A stretch of 64,000 nucleotides of DNA from Xanthobacter flavus (GTDB taxonomy: Bacteria > Pseudomonadota > Alphaproteobacteria > Rhizobiales > Xanthobacteraceae): the NCBI RefSeq assembly GCF_017875275.1, contig NZ_JAGGML010000001.1, positions 3,121,001 through 3,185,000 on the forward strand, read 5' to 3'. Made by a program: the position numbers and the translations under genes. Each line of letters begins with the position of its first letter. Positions within the stretch are counted from its first letter, which is position 1. This document shows positions 56,115 through 64,000 of the stretch, piece by piece. A model generated the notes under the pieces. The model did no database searches, was not told the DNA's origin, and saw only the letters and a list, made by a program, of their open reading frames with translations.

Positions 56115-57017
56115 AGTACGCGTTCATCGCCGAGCATCGCCTGCTGTTTTCGATCCGCGCCATGTGTCGGTGCCTGCGTGTCCAGCCTAGCGGCTTCTAC
56201 GCCTGGCTGAAGGATCCGCTGAGCAAGCGCGCGCAGGAAGACCAACGACAGACCGAGCTGATCCGCGCCGCATGGCGCGAGAGCGGCAAGGTCTATGGCT
56301 ATCGCAAGCTCCACGACGACCTGGCGGAGCCAGTTAGCGAACCTGGGCGAGAGCTGCTGCCCCAACCGGGTTGCGCGGCTGACGCGGCTTGCCGGCATCC
56401 GGGCGCAGATCGGCTACAGGCGCCGCCCCGGCCACTATGGAGGCAAGCCATCCCTGGCGGTCGACAACATGCTCGATCGCCGGTTTGATGCGGAGGCGCC
56501 TGACAAGGCCTGGGTGACCGACATCACCTACATCCGCACCCACGAGGGCTTCGCCTATCTGGCGGTCGTGATCGACCTCTTCTCCCGCCGCGTCGTCGGC
56601 TGGTCCATCAAGGCCCGGCAGACCACCAACGTCGTGCTTCAGGCGCTGCTCGCCGCCGTCTGGCGACGCAAGCCGAAGGACCGTGTGCTGGTGCATTCAG
56701 ACCAGGGGAGCCAGTTCACCAGCATGGAGTGGGCTTCGTTCCTGAAACACCACGATCTGCAGCCCTCGATGAGCCGTCGCGGCAACTGCCATGACAACGC
56801 CGTGGCCGAGAGCTTCTTCAACCTGCTCAAGCGCGAACGCATCCGCCGTAAAGTCTACCGCACGCGCGACGAGGCACGCCGGGACGTGTTCGATTACATC
56901 GAGATGTTCTACAACCCCACCCGGAAGCACGCACGGAACGGAATGCTGTCGCCAATCGAGTTCGAACTCCGGCACAAAGCCAAAGCCGAAGGCGTCTGGA
57001 AAACTCGGGGCGGTTCA
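56111..57017 (+). pseudogene. IS3 orfB transposase, frameshifted
   Basis: The first part (MKYAFIAEHRLLFSIRAMCR to KVYGYRKLHDDL) and the second part (ANLGESCCPNRVARL onward, with DDE motifs WVTDITYI, HSDQGSQFTS and NAVAESFFNLLK) are in different frames. The break lies near 56327-56340. The catalytic core itself is preserved, but no full transposase can be made. Confidence 0.9.
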
Positions 57018-57032
57018 GTTCGCTATCGACTG

Positions 57033-57045
57033 CTCTCTCCGCCAG
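57033..57045 (+). other. Putative attachment site, right copy
   Basis: CTCTCTCCGCCAG repeats the 3' end of tRNA-Ser. It lies 16 bp after the end of the IS3 copy. The 250 bp after it are less GC-rich than the surroundings and hold no supportable gene. Confidence 0.45.
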
Positions 57046-57305
57046 ACCTCTGTTTCAGGACATCGCCAAAAGCTCCAGATTCTAACGCTGATAATGTTTT
57101 TTCGCAGGCCTTTGTGTTCCTCTGCGTCTCGCAATGTACCCCAACAGCGTAATTTTGCGTTAGGGCGAGCGTTGGGGCAGAATTCGTTGGTCCAGCCCGC
57201 CCCAACGGGCGCCCCTAGCGCCGCGCCCGGAAAAGCGGCATGCAGGTCCTGCAAGGCTTGCCCGGAAGCCCGCCCGAAGGAGCGGGACGAGGAGGAGAGG
57301 CGCAG

Positions 57306-59387
57306 GTGCGGAAGGAACCGCGACGGGATCTGATGCGGCGCATGGCGGCTGCCATCCTGCGGCCGCTGCTTCGTGTCGGCCGTGTCCTGGGGGTGGCGGC
57401 AGCCACGGTGATCGCCACCGCCGCACTCGCCACCGCCACACTCGCCACCGCCGCACTCGCCTCGGCCGAAGCCCCGGAAACGCCGGAGGCTGCCCGCCGG
57501 GAGCCGGTGCGGATGGTGCTGGACCGGCCCGTCCTGACCCTGATCGAAGCCCGCGACCGGTCGTTCCCCGCGCTCATGGGCGCGCCAGGCGCGGCAACAC
57601 TCGAGGCGCTGAAGGCCGCAAGCCCGCTCTATGCGGACCTCGCACGCCAGATGGGCGACGACGTGAAGGCGCTGCGGGCGGACATGGCGGCCAACAGGCG
57701 CCCGCTGTTCGAGGTGACGGACGACAATGTGGGCCGCATCATCGACCTGCGCTGGCTCGCCTCGCCGCTCGCCAGCTTTCGCCTCGTCGGCGTGGTCAAT
57801 CGCACCGACCGGCGCGATTTCACCGCGCTGACATCGCAGCCATCCTGCGGCGAGGTGCGGCTCGTCTATCGCCTCGCCTACCGCTTCCGCCGCGGCGCGA
57901 CCACCTATGCCTCCCGCCTGCCGGTGAACCTCAATGCGGTGTTCGACGTGCCGGTCCCGGCGGACGCCCCCTGTCCCGGTCTCGCCGGCCGGTGGACACC
58001 GCCGCGCGCCGACATGGATGCGACCGCCATGGCGGACTGGCTCGCATCCGGTCCCCTGTCCGGCCTTCGCCTTCGGCAGATCGAGGTCAATGCGCAGGTC
58101 GTCCGCCTGCCGTCCGGCATGGAGACCGAGCTGGGTGGACAGGCCATCTACCTGATGCGCGTGTTCCGTGCCGAGGGCGACCGGGTGATCCCGAAGCCGC
58201 TGGAGAACACGCCGGATGTCGGCCGTCTTGCAGCCGATGCGGCGCTGAAAGCGCGGCTGGTGGAGTATGTGCGCACCCATCTGCCCGAGGTCGACCGGGG
58301 CGTGTACCAGATCCCGGACGAATTCCTCGCCGAGAAGGTCCTCTCCTTCTCGACCTTCGGCAGCGCCCGGACCGCCAACCATCCCTTCGCCAGCCTGTTC
58401 ACCGAGGCGGATTTCGCCGGCCTTCCCTATGCACAGCTATCCTATCTGGGCTCTTCCGCCGGACTGATCGCGCGGCTCGATGACGGGACCTGCACCGGAT
58501 GCCACCAGGGCGCCGCGACCGCCGGCTTCCATCTCATCGGCCATGACGAGCCGGATTCCGCCCCCTTCAACGTGGTGAAGGTGCCCATTTCGCCCCACCT
58601 CCATGCCGAGGATGCGCGGCGGCGCGCCTATGTGGCGGCGCTGGCGGCAGGGCGGGAGGCCGACACGTTCCGGCCGCTCTCCATCGCCCCTCCCGCGATA
58701 TGGGGCGAACCGGCATCGCACGTTCCGGCGCCAGCCGCCGCCACCATGGCCTGCCTCCTGCCCGCCGCTATGGCGCCGTTCAAGGAGACATGGGCCTGCG
58801 GCGGGGGCCTCGCCTGCGAGGCCATCGCCCACAATCCGCGCCTGCCGGTCGCGACCGGCCAGTGCATGCCGAGTCAGGAGACGGGCATCGTCTCGGGCAT
58901 GGCGTGCCTCTCGGGGGAGATCGTGCCCGGCAGGGCGCCCTATCTCGACCGCTTCCGCATCCTGCGCCAGATCAACAGCCGCGCGCCTTCGGTCTCGCCC
59001 ACCGCCTACAATTGCCGGCCGGCGAAGCTCGGCGTGCCGGGCGGGGCCGCCTACCGCCAATGCACGCCGTCTGAGCGCGCGTTCGCGGGCTTCGCGTCCG
59101 GCCGGGCGCCGGCGGAAATCTGCGCGCTGGTGGGCGGCAAGGCGTTCGATCTGTGCGTCGCCACCGACAATTTCGCCAAGTGCATGGACGCGAGCGTGGT
59201 GCGCGGCAATCGGCCGACCTGTGGCATGGGCCGCTTCTGCCGCGAGGATTTCATGTGCCAGGCCCTGCCGGCCAGCATCCCCGGCGTCGCGGCCATCGCG
59301 CGCGATAACGGCTTCTGCTCGCCCACCTATTTCGTTTTCCAGATGCGGATCGACGGACACCCGGACCCCGTCCACGGCGTGAAATAG
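57306..59387 (+). CDS. Large secreted CxxCH (cytochrome-like) protein
   Basis: A 693-residue protein starting at GTG 57306, chosen because GGAGGAGAGG lies 5 bp upstream. A basic leader and a long Ala/Thr/Leu stretch form the signal peptide; the stretch comes from a 15-bp DNA repeat near 57415-57465. Only one heme-type motif, CTGCH at 396-400, is present. Later residues are rich in cysteine (more than ten after residue 480, such as ETWACGGGLACEA and GRFCREDFMC), which suggests disulfides. No family is recognised. It may be an exported redox or surface protein. Confidence 0.75.
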   Translation: MRKEPRRDLMRRMAAAILRPLLRVGRVLGVAAATVIATAALATATLATAALASAEAPETPEAARREPVRMVLDRPVLTLIEARDRSFPALMGAPGAATLEALKAASPLYADLARQMGDDVKALRADMAANRRPLFEVTDDNVGRIIDLRWLASPLASFRLVGVVNRTDRRDFTALTSQPSCGEVRLVYRLAYRFRRGATTYASRLPVNLNAVFDVPVPADAPCPGLAGRWTPPRADMDATAMADWLASGPLSGLRLRQIEVNAQVVRLPSGMETELGGQAIYLMRVFRAEGDRVIPKPLENTPDVGRLAADAALKARLVEYVRTHLPEVDRGVYQIPDEFLAEKVLSFSTFGSARTANHPFASLFTEADFAGLPYAQLSYLGSSAGLIARLDDGTCTGCHQGAATAGFHLIGHDEPDSAPFNVVKVPISPHLHAEDARRRAYVAALAAGREADTFRPLSIAPPAIWGEPASHVPAPAAATMACLLPAAMAPFKETWACGGGLACEAIAHNPRLPVATGQCMPSQETGIVSGMACLSGEIVPGRAPYLDRFRILRQINSRAPSVSPTAYNCRPAKLGVPGGAAYRQCTPSERAFAGFASGRAPAEICALVGGKAFDLCVATDNFAKCMDASVVRGNRPTCGMGRFCREDFMCQALPASIPGVAAIARDNGFCSPTYFVFQMRIDGHPDPVHGVK

Positions 59388-60283
59388 AGCCTTGCGGACA
59401 GGTGGAGCGCTTCGGGGCCATAACCTATCGGAGCAAGCTCCGTGGCGTCGTCCAAATCCGCTTCACCATGAAGGGGGCAAGCCCAATACCGCACCCGGTG
59501 CTCACGCAACGTAAGCTGAAGCGTCTCAGGAACATTCGAATTCGGCGCGTTATCGCGCCATGACCACCGCTGAAGCTTCCGCTCGTCCGACCGAGAAACC
59601 AGATGCGACCGCAGAGTCCGAACTGGACAGCGTGATCGCGGAGAGCGGGAAGGTACGGCAGCATAGTTGGGCGCAACAAGTCCATATAGCTGGGCCAGGC
59701 TGGCGGCTTCCGGTCGCGCCCATGTCCTGTGGAGTTCCGACAGGAGGGCATTCGTTGATGCAGGCTTCACGCCACCTTGAACGAAGCGGGCCAGGGAGGT
59801 GCGGGAAGCCATCTCGCTGGGGTCGCCCGAGGCATCCACCACCGCATAGACCTCATATCCCGCGACCTTGGCATCAAGGGCGGGAAACATCACGCAGACG
59901 CTGGTCCAGACGCCGGCCATGACGAGCGTCCTGCGGCCCGTGGCCTCGACCTGCGCGACGAAGTCGTCATTGTCCCAGGCGTTCACCTCGCCCTTGCGCG
60001 GAACGTAAACGGCATGGGGCGCGAGTTGGTGAATCTCCGGCATCAGCGGGCCATTGGTTCCGGCGGGCTCCGAGGCGGTCGTGATAACCGGAATATTGAG
60101 AAGCGTGCTGAGCCGCGCGATCATCTCCACATTGCGGCGCAGGTCCGCGACAGGAATATCCTTCACGGTCTGGAATAGGCCGGACTGATGATCGAGGAGA
60201 AGAATGACTGTATCCGAAGGGTTCATCAGCGCGGCACCCCCTCCGCTCGGGAGGACGCTGGTCTTCTTGGGCGACGGTGTCAT
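59327..60283 (-). CDS. Isochorismatase-family hydrolase with C-terminal extension
   Basis: A 318-residue open frame. Residues 20-205 are an isochorismatase-like cysteine hydrolase: Asp31 in LLLDHQSG, Lys97 in PRKGEVNAWD and the catalytic Cys130 in WTSVCVMF form the triad. Homologues stop near residue 210. Here another 108 residues follow with no recognisable fold, and the frame runs 61 bp into the end of the convergent CxxCH gene. The native stop was probably lost by a deletion or insertion. GGAGG precedes the ATG at 60283. Confidence 0.82.
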   Translation of the reverse strand: MTPSPKKTSVLPSGGGAALMNPSDTVILLLDHQSGLFQTVKDIPVADLRRNVEMIARLSTLLNIPVITTASEPAGTNGPLMPEIHQLAPHAVYVPRKGEVNAWDNDDFVAQVEATGRRTLVMAGVWTSVCVMFPALDAKVAGYEVYAVVDASGDPSEMASRTSLARFVQGGVKPASTNALLSELHRTWARPEAASLAQLYGLVAPNYAAVPSRSPRSRCPVRTLRSHLVSRSDERKLQRWSWRDNAPNSNVPETLQLTLREHRVRYWACPLHGEADLDDATELAPIGYGPEALHLSARLYFTPWTGSGCPSIRIWKTK

Positions 60284-60452
60284 TTCGGGCCTCCGGGATT
60301 GACGCACCGATGCTGTGGACTCAAATCGACCCTGTGGATGGCGCCGCTCAAGGACCGCGCATCGCTTGATTGTGGGGTAGGCCCCGGCGCCGGCCCGAGG
60401 CGTGCAGGGGGCAGCCCTAGCCTGGGCCGCCGACAGCGGCCGTGCCGCGGGC

Positions 60453-61445
60453 TCAGGACTGCAGGGCCCAGTCCGCCACCTGCCAGCGCATCTGGCCACG
60501 GTCCAGCACGACCCGTCCAAGCCCGGGGAAGGGCATATGGGTCGCGGCGATCAGGGCGCCTTCGGAGGCTGCGAGGGGAAAGAAGCGGTCGCGCATGGCC
60601 TTTGCGGCGGCGCGATCCTGCTCGAACAGAAAGCCCACGTCCGTCGCCTGCGGATGTACCACGGGGAACAGCATGTCGGAGACCATGATGAGGCTCTGCC
60701 CGGCATCGGCGACCCGCACGCCGATGTGGCCGGGGGTGTGCCCGGTCAGGTCGACGATCGAGACCCCCGGCGCCACCTCACGCTCGCCGTCGATCGCCTG
60801 GAGCCGGGGATAGAGCTTCACCACCTCGGATGCCATCCGGAAGCTGTTCTGAAGATAATCGGGGGCGCCGGCGCGCTTGGCCGGATCAGTCCAATGCTTG
60901 ACGTCCCGCTGATCGATGTAGAGTTCAGCATTGGGATAGTTGTTCTGCCCGCCGACCACCAGGCCGCCCATGTGGTCCTCGTGCATGTGAGTCACGATGA
61001 CCGCGTCGATCTGGTCGCGGCGCAGCCCGGTGGCTGCGAGCGCCTGCGGCAGCGCGCCGGTCTGACCGATGGAGCCGGCCGGGCCCGTATCGAGAAGGAT
61101 GCGGCGCGCGCCATCCTCGATCAGATACTGGTTGAAGACGAAGCGGACGCCGCTCGGCCGCGCGACGAACTGCGACACGGCAGCCTGCTCGACCTGGGCG
61201 GCCGTCCGGCCGGGGAAAAAGGTGTAGGGCATGTCCGCATACCCGTCCGTGAGCGCCGTCACGGTGAAGCGGCCGACCCTGATCTGCGCCAGCGGAGTCA
61301 CCCGGGCCGCGACGGGACTGGGGGCAGGACCGGCCGCCGGGGCTTCCGCAGCACTGTGGCCGGTGGTGAGGATCTGGAGAGCGCTGCCCCCGACAAGACC
61401 CAGAGGAAGGCCGAACGCGAGGGCGCGGCGGGAAAGGTTGGCCAT
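60453..61445 (-). CDS. Exported metallo-beta-lactamase-fold hydrolase
   Basis: A 330-residue protein with a probable Tat signal (NLSRRALAFGLPLGLVGG). The MBL metal motif is THMHEDHMGG, with later ligands in GHTPGHIGV and AATHMPFPGLG. Members of this group include lactonases and other esterases. The ATG at 61445 is chosen since the signal peptide starts there; an in-frame start 13 codons upstream exists. It is divergent from a LysR gene, its probable regulator. Confidence 0.9.
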   Translation of the reverse strand: MANLSRRALAFGLPLGLVGGSALQILTTGHSAAEAPAAGPAPSPVAARVTPLAQIRVGRFTVTALTDGYADMPYTFFPGRTAAQVEQAAVSQFVARPSGVRFVFNQYLIEDGARRILLDTGPAGSIGQTGALPQALAATGLRRDQIDAVIVTHMHEDHMGGLVVGGQNNYPNAELYIDQRDVKHWTDPAKRAGAPDYLQNSFRMASEVVKLYPRLQAIDGEREVAPGVSIVDLTGHTPGHIGVRVADAGQSLIMVSDMLFPVVHPQATDVGFLFEQDRAAAKAMRDRFFPLAASEGALIAATHMPFPGLGRVVLDRGQMRWQVADWALQS

Positions 61446-61584
61446 GGCAGCATCCGTATGGTGATCGACGGGCGGGGAGGCCATCTGGACTCTCCATCGG
61501 TCTCCGGACGACGTTAGGATATCTAACGCCCACGCAGTAACCGGGCCATTCCGGGAGCTATCCTCTCAAAATTCGGAAGGTACG

Positions 61585-62499
61585 ATGGACCGCTTCGATG
61601 CTATGACCGTGCTGCTGGCCGTCGTCGAGGCAGGCAGCCTCTCGGGCGGCGCCCGGCACCTGCGGGCGCCGCTGGCGACGGTGAGCCGGAAGGTTTCCGA
61701 ACTCGAGCATCACCTGGGAACCCCGCTGTTCGTGCGCAGTCGCGGGGGACTGCGGCTGACTGAAACCGGCCGCGCTTTCGTGGCGGCGGCCCGCCGCATC
61801 GTCGGCCAATTGGAGGAGGCGGAGCGGGAAGCGGCCGGCGAATTCAGCACCCCGCGCGGGACGCTGCATGTCACCGCGCCCATTGCCTTCGGGGAGCGCC
61901 ATCTCTTGCCCGTCGCACTCGAATTTCTTGCGCAATATCCCGACATCTGTCTGCGCCTCATGCTGGCCGACAGGCAGATCAGTCTCGTGGACGAGCACGT
62001 CGACGTTGCCCTGCGCATCGGACACCTGACGGACAGCACCCTCATTGCCACCCGCGTCGGCAGCGTCAGCCGGGTGATCTGCGCCAGCCCCGCCTATCTC
62101 GCAGGACGCGGCACGCCGTCTCGGCCGGAAGATCTCGCCTCCCATGACGGGATCGGCTTCCAGGGCTTCGCCGCCGCGCCCGAATGGCGCTACCGGCGCG
62201 ACAGTGCCGCCTTCACCGTCGAGCCGCGCCCGAGATTGTCCGTGAACACGACGGAGGCCGCCATTCAGGCGGCGTGTGCCGGTCTCGGGGTCATCCGCGT
62301 CCTGTCCTATCAAGTGGCGGACGAGATTAAGTCCGGCCAGTTGCAGATCCTCCTCCCGGAGTTTGCGCCGGAGCCGCTTCCGGTGAGCCTCATCTATCCG
62401 CAGGCCGAGGTGCTGCCTCTGAAGGTTCGCAGCTTCCTGGACTGGACCGCCCCGCGCCTGCGCGCCCGCATGGCCACGCTCGGGGCGGACGGATCGTGA
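61585..62499 (+). CDS. LysR-family transcriptional regulator
   Basis: A 304-residue LysR regulator. The N-terminal winged helix-turn-helix is MDRFDAMTVLLAVVEAGSLS to RKVSELEHHLGTPLFVRSRG. The C-terminal substrate domain resembles the CrgA/DsdC-like group (VDVALRIGHLTDSTLIATRVG). The 139-bp gap to the divergent MBL-fold gene should hold the binding site. Confidence 0.94.
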   Translation: MDRFDAMTVLLAVVEAGSLSGGARHLRAPLATVSRKVSELEHHLGTPLFVRSRGGLRLTETGRAFVAAARRIVGQLEEAEREAAGEFSTPRGTLHVTAPIAFGERHLLPVALEFLAQYPDICLRLMLADRQISLVDEHVDVALRIGHLTDSTLIATRVGSVSRVICASPAYLAGRGTPSRPEDLASHDGIGFQGFAAAPEWRYRRDSAAFTVEPRPRLSVNTTEAAIQAACAGLGVIRVLSYQVADEIKSGQLQILLPEFAPEPLPVSLIYPQAEVLPLKVRSFLDWTAPRLRARMATLGADGS

Positions 62500-62736
62500 G
62501 ATGTCCCGGAAAAGGACGAGTGGCCGGCAATTGGATCGGTGTCGGGCTAGCTCGGCCACTCACGACCCGTTGGCCGCCCCTCCGCCGAGAGCGCGGTGAT
62601 GGCATCCACGATCGCACCGGCGCGCCGAGTGCGGCGCGACCATGTGCGCGCCGTATTGACCTTGCGTAATGTGCTACGAGCAGGAGCGGCGCGCACCCGC
62701 GGCGCGCGACCGGAGGAAGACGACGGAGGCGTTACG

Positions 62737-63567
62737 ATGATAAGAAATCTGTTGCTTCTGTTGGGGGAAAGCCCCGCCGGCGCGGTTGCCAATGCGTATG
62801 CCAGAGGGCTTGCCCGACGCGGCGATGTGTCCCTGACAGCACTGGCCGGGATCGATCTCTCCTACATCGAAGCTCCCATGCTGGGGACCATCGGGGGCGC
62901 CGCCTATCATGCGCGGATGGAAAGCGGCCTCCAGAGCGCGGCCGAGCGGGCCAGCAACACCCTGACCGAGGCCTTTGCGCGGGACTGCGCGCGGGAAGGC
63001 ATCCCCGCCGCCCAGCTTGCCTTCAAGGGAGATCCCTTCGATCAGGTCACAGCGGCCAGCGCGCTCTGCGATCTCGTCGTCGCCGGCCACGACGTGACGT
63101 TCCGCGGCACCGGCAGAGAGCGCAATTCGGATACGCTGAGCCAGCTTCTGCAAGCCGCGCCGCGGCCGGTGCTGGTCTGCCCGGACGTGGCGCCAGCCGG
63201 CGGCGACGTGCTGGTGGCCTATGACGGCAGCCTTCCCGCCATGCGCGCGCTTCAGCTTTTCGTCCTTCTGGGGTGCTGGGCGGACCGCAGCATCACCGTC
63301 GTTTCGGTGGATACGCAGAGCGAGACGGCGGAACGCCTCGCGACCGATGCTCAGACCTATCTGAGCCGGCATGGCTACGCGGTGTCGACCAGGCCCATCA
63401 CCTCAGGCGCCCATCCCTCCGAGGTCATCGATAGCCATGTGGTGGACGGGTTCGAGCTCCTGGTGATGGGCGCATACGGGCGGCGCGGACTCAGGGAGTT
63501 CATCTTCGGCTCCACCACGCAGACCGTCGTGGGCCTGCCGAAAACCTGTATCTTCCTGTATCACTGA
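62737..63567 (+). CDS. Universal stress protein (UspA family)
   Basis: A 276-residue protein with two Usp-like halves; the second carries the ATP-binding motif MGAYGRRGLREFIFGSTTQT. GGAGG lies 7 bp upstream of the ATG at 62737, which decides the start against longer frames. The 237 bp before it contain TTGACC-type sequence near 62656 but no clear promoter. The first half is degenerate. Confidence 0.9.
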   Translation: MIRNLLLLLGESPAGAVANAYARGLARRGDVSLTALAGIDLSYIEAPMLGTIGGAAYHARMESGLQSAAERASNTLTEAFARDCAREGIPAAQLAFKGDPFDQVTAASALCDLVVAGHDVTFRGTGRERNSDTLSQLLQAAPRPVLVCPDVAPAGGDVLVAYDGSLPAMRALQLFVLLGCWADRSITVVSVDTQSETAERLATDAQTYLSRHGYAVSTRPITSGAHPSEVIDSHVVDGFELLVMGAYGRRGLREFIFGSTTQTVVGLPKTCIFLYH

Positions 63568-63666
63568 GGCGGGGCGGTCACTTCCCTCGCCGACGTATCC
63601 CGGCGGCACCGCGGGGCTTCGGCCTCATCCACCTGACATCCGCAGGCGAGACGAGGCCTCGACCGC

Positions 63667-64000
63667 ATGACACTCCTCCTCGTTGTCCTTGTTCCGTTTT
63701 TCGGCGCGCTGCTGCCGCCGCTGGTCATCCGCTCCGGCCGCGACACGTGTGCGATGGCGACGGCGGCCGTCACGTTGCTCGCTCTCGCGCTGCTGATGAG
63801 CCACGCGCCGGCCGTCTTCTCCGGCGAGGTACCGAAAGCCGAAATACCATGGGTCCCGGCCATGGGCCTGTCATTCTCGGTGTTCGCGGACGGGCTCGGC
63901 TTCTTCTTCGCGGCGATGATCCTCACCATCGGCCTCCTGGTCATCATCTATGCGCGCTATTACCTCTCGCGCGAGGATCCCATGGGTCGCTTTTTCACCT
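63667..64000 (+). CDS. Cation/proton antiporter subunit A or NuoL-like protein (partial)
   Basis: Only the first 111 residues are present. The sequence MTLLLVVLVPFFGALLPPLV, a second hydrophobic segment, then FSVFADGLGFFFAAMILTIG and IIYARYYLSREDPMGRFF match the N-terminus of MrpA/MnhA and NuoL-type proton pumps. MrpA of a Na+/H+ antiporter operon is favoured because such genes start without other nuo genes nearby. The gene continues past the right edge. Confidence 0.85.
   Translation, partial: MTLLLVVLVPFFGALLPPLVIRSGRDTCAMATAAVTLLALALLMSHAPAVFSGEVPKAEIPWVPAMGLSFSVFADGLGFFFAAMILTIGLLVIIYARYYLSREDPMGRFFT

Larger units (their letters stand above)
55781..57017 (+). mobile_element. Degenerate IS3-family insertion sequence
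   Basis: Inverted ends TGAACCGCCCC at 55781 and GGGGCGGTTCA ending at 57017, with further matching bases inward, bound a 1.24-kb element. It carries orfA and orfB, each with one frameshift. I see no target duplication. Confidence 0.92.

Overview
The window is a high-GC chromosomal segment from an alphaproteobacterium of the Hyphomicrobiales. A Xanthobacter, Azorhizobium or Ancylobacter type host fits best. This is inferred from gene content and order: ychF-pth-rplY; lysC-ptsP-prfA-prmC-DUF4167; a CycM-type anchored cytochrome c beside kdsB-pheA; and a Suv3-like helicase followed by S4 and FdxA genes. No 16S gene or database search supports the placement. The left edge cuts ychF and the right edge cuts an MrpA/NuoL-like gene.

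Region by region. 1-2.2 kb is translation housekeeping. 2.4-14.2 kb is an accessory sulfur and nitrogen region. It holds a TsdA-like diheme cytochrome, a 45-residue lipoprotein, a zinc alcohol dehydrogenase and a TetR repressor. Divergent from the repressor is a nine-gene run: OsmC-like protein, acyl-CoA dehydrogenase-like flavoprotein, two-domain rhodanese, DsbA/GST-kappa-like isomerase, FAD ferredoxin reductase, an NrtA/CynA-type ABC importer (three genes) and cyanase. It ends at a strong bidirectional terminator. 14.2-27.9 kb is core metabolism and translation. 28-37.6 kb is a yej-type peptide/opine ABC importer with two tandem substrate-binding proteins and a PIN-type toxin-antitoxin pair placed inside the operon, followed by a Nudix gene. 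37.8-48.6 kb is mostly core: creatininase family, helicase, S4, ferredoxin, GST with a WYL regulator, prfC and dapD.

48.9-63.6 kb is a second accessory region that starts at tRNA-Ser(GGA). The 5' part of this tRNA is duplicated 89 bp upstream. A 13-bp copy of its 3' end recurs 7.9 kb downstream, which looks like the footprint of an integrative element. Inside are an orphan P-loop gene, a two-gene unit with a Tat-signal protein, an IS3-family element split by an IS110-family element, an AraC/DJ-1 regulator with a divergent methyltransferase, and a frameshifted IS3 copy. Beyond the repeat lie a large secreted CxxCH protein, an isochorismatase-like hydrolase, an exported metallo-beta-lactamase-fold hydrolase with a divergent LysR regulator, a universal stress protein and the start of a cation/proton antiporter gene.

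The most promising candidate for an undescribed system is the TetR-controlled run at 5.8-14.1 kb. The downstream four genes resemble the cyanobacterial CynABD-CynS cyanate uptake and cyanase set. The upstream genes combine flavin redox, sulfur transfer and glutathione-type chemistry. I infer that the operon degrades a compound carrying both S and N (thiocyanate, isothiocyanate or related) with cyanate as an intermediate. The substrate is not shown by the sequence.
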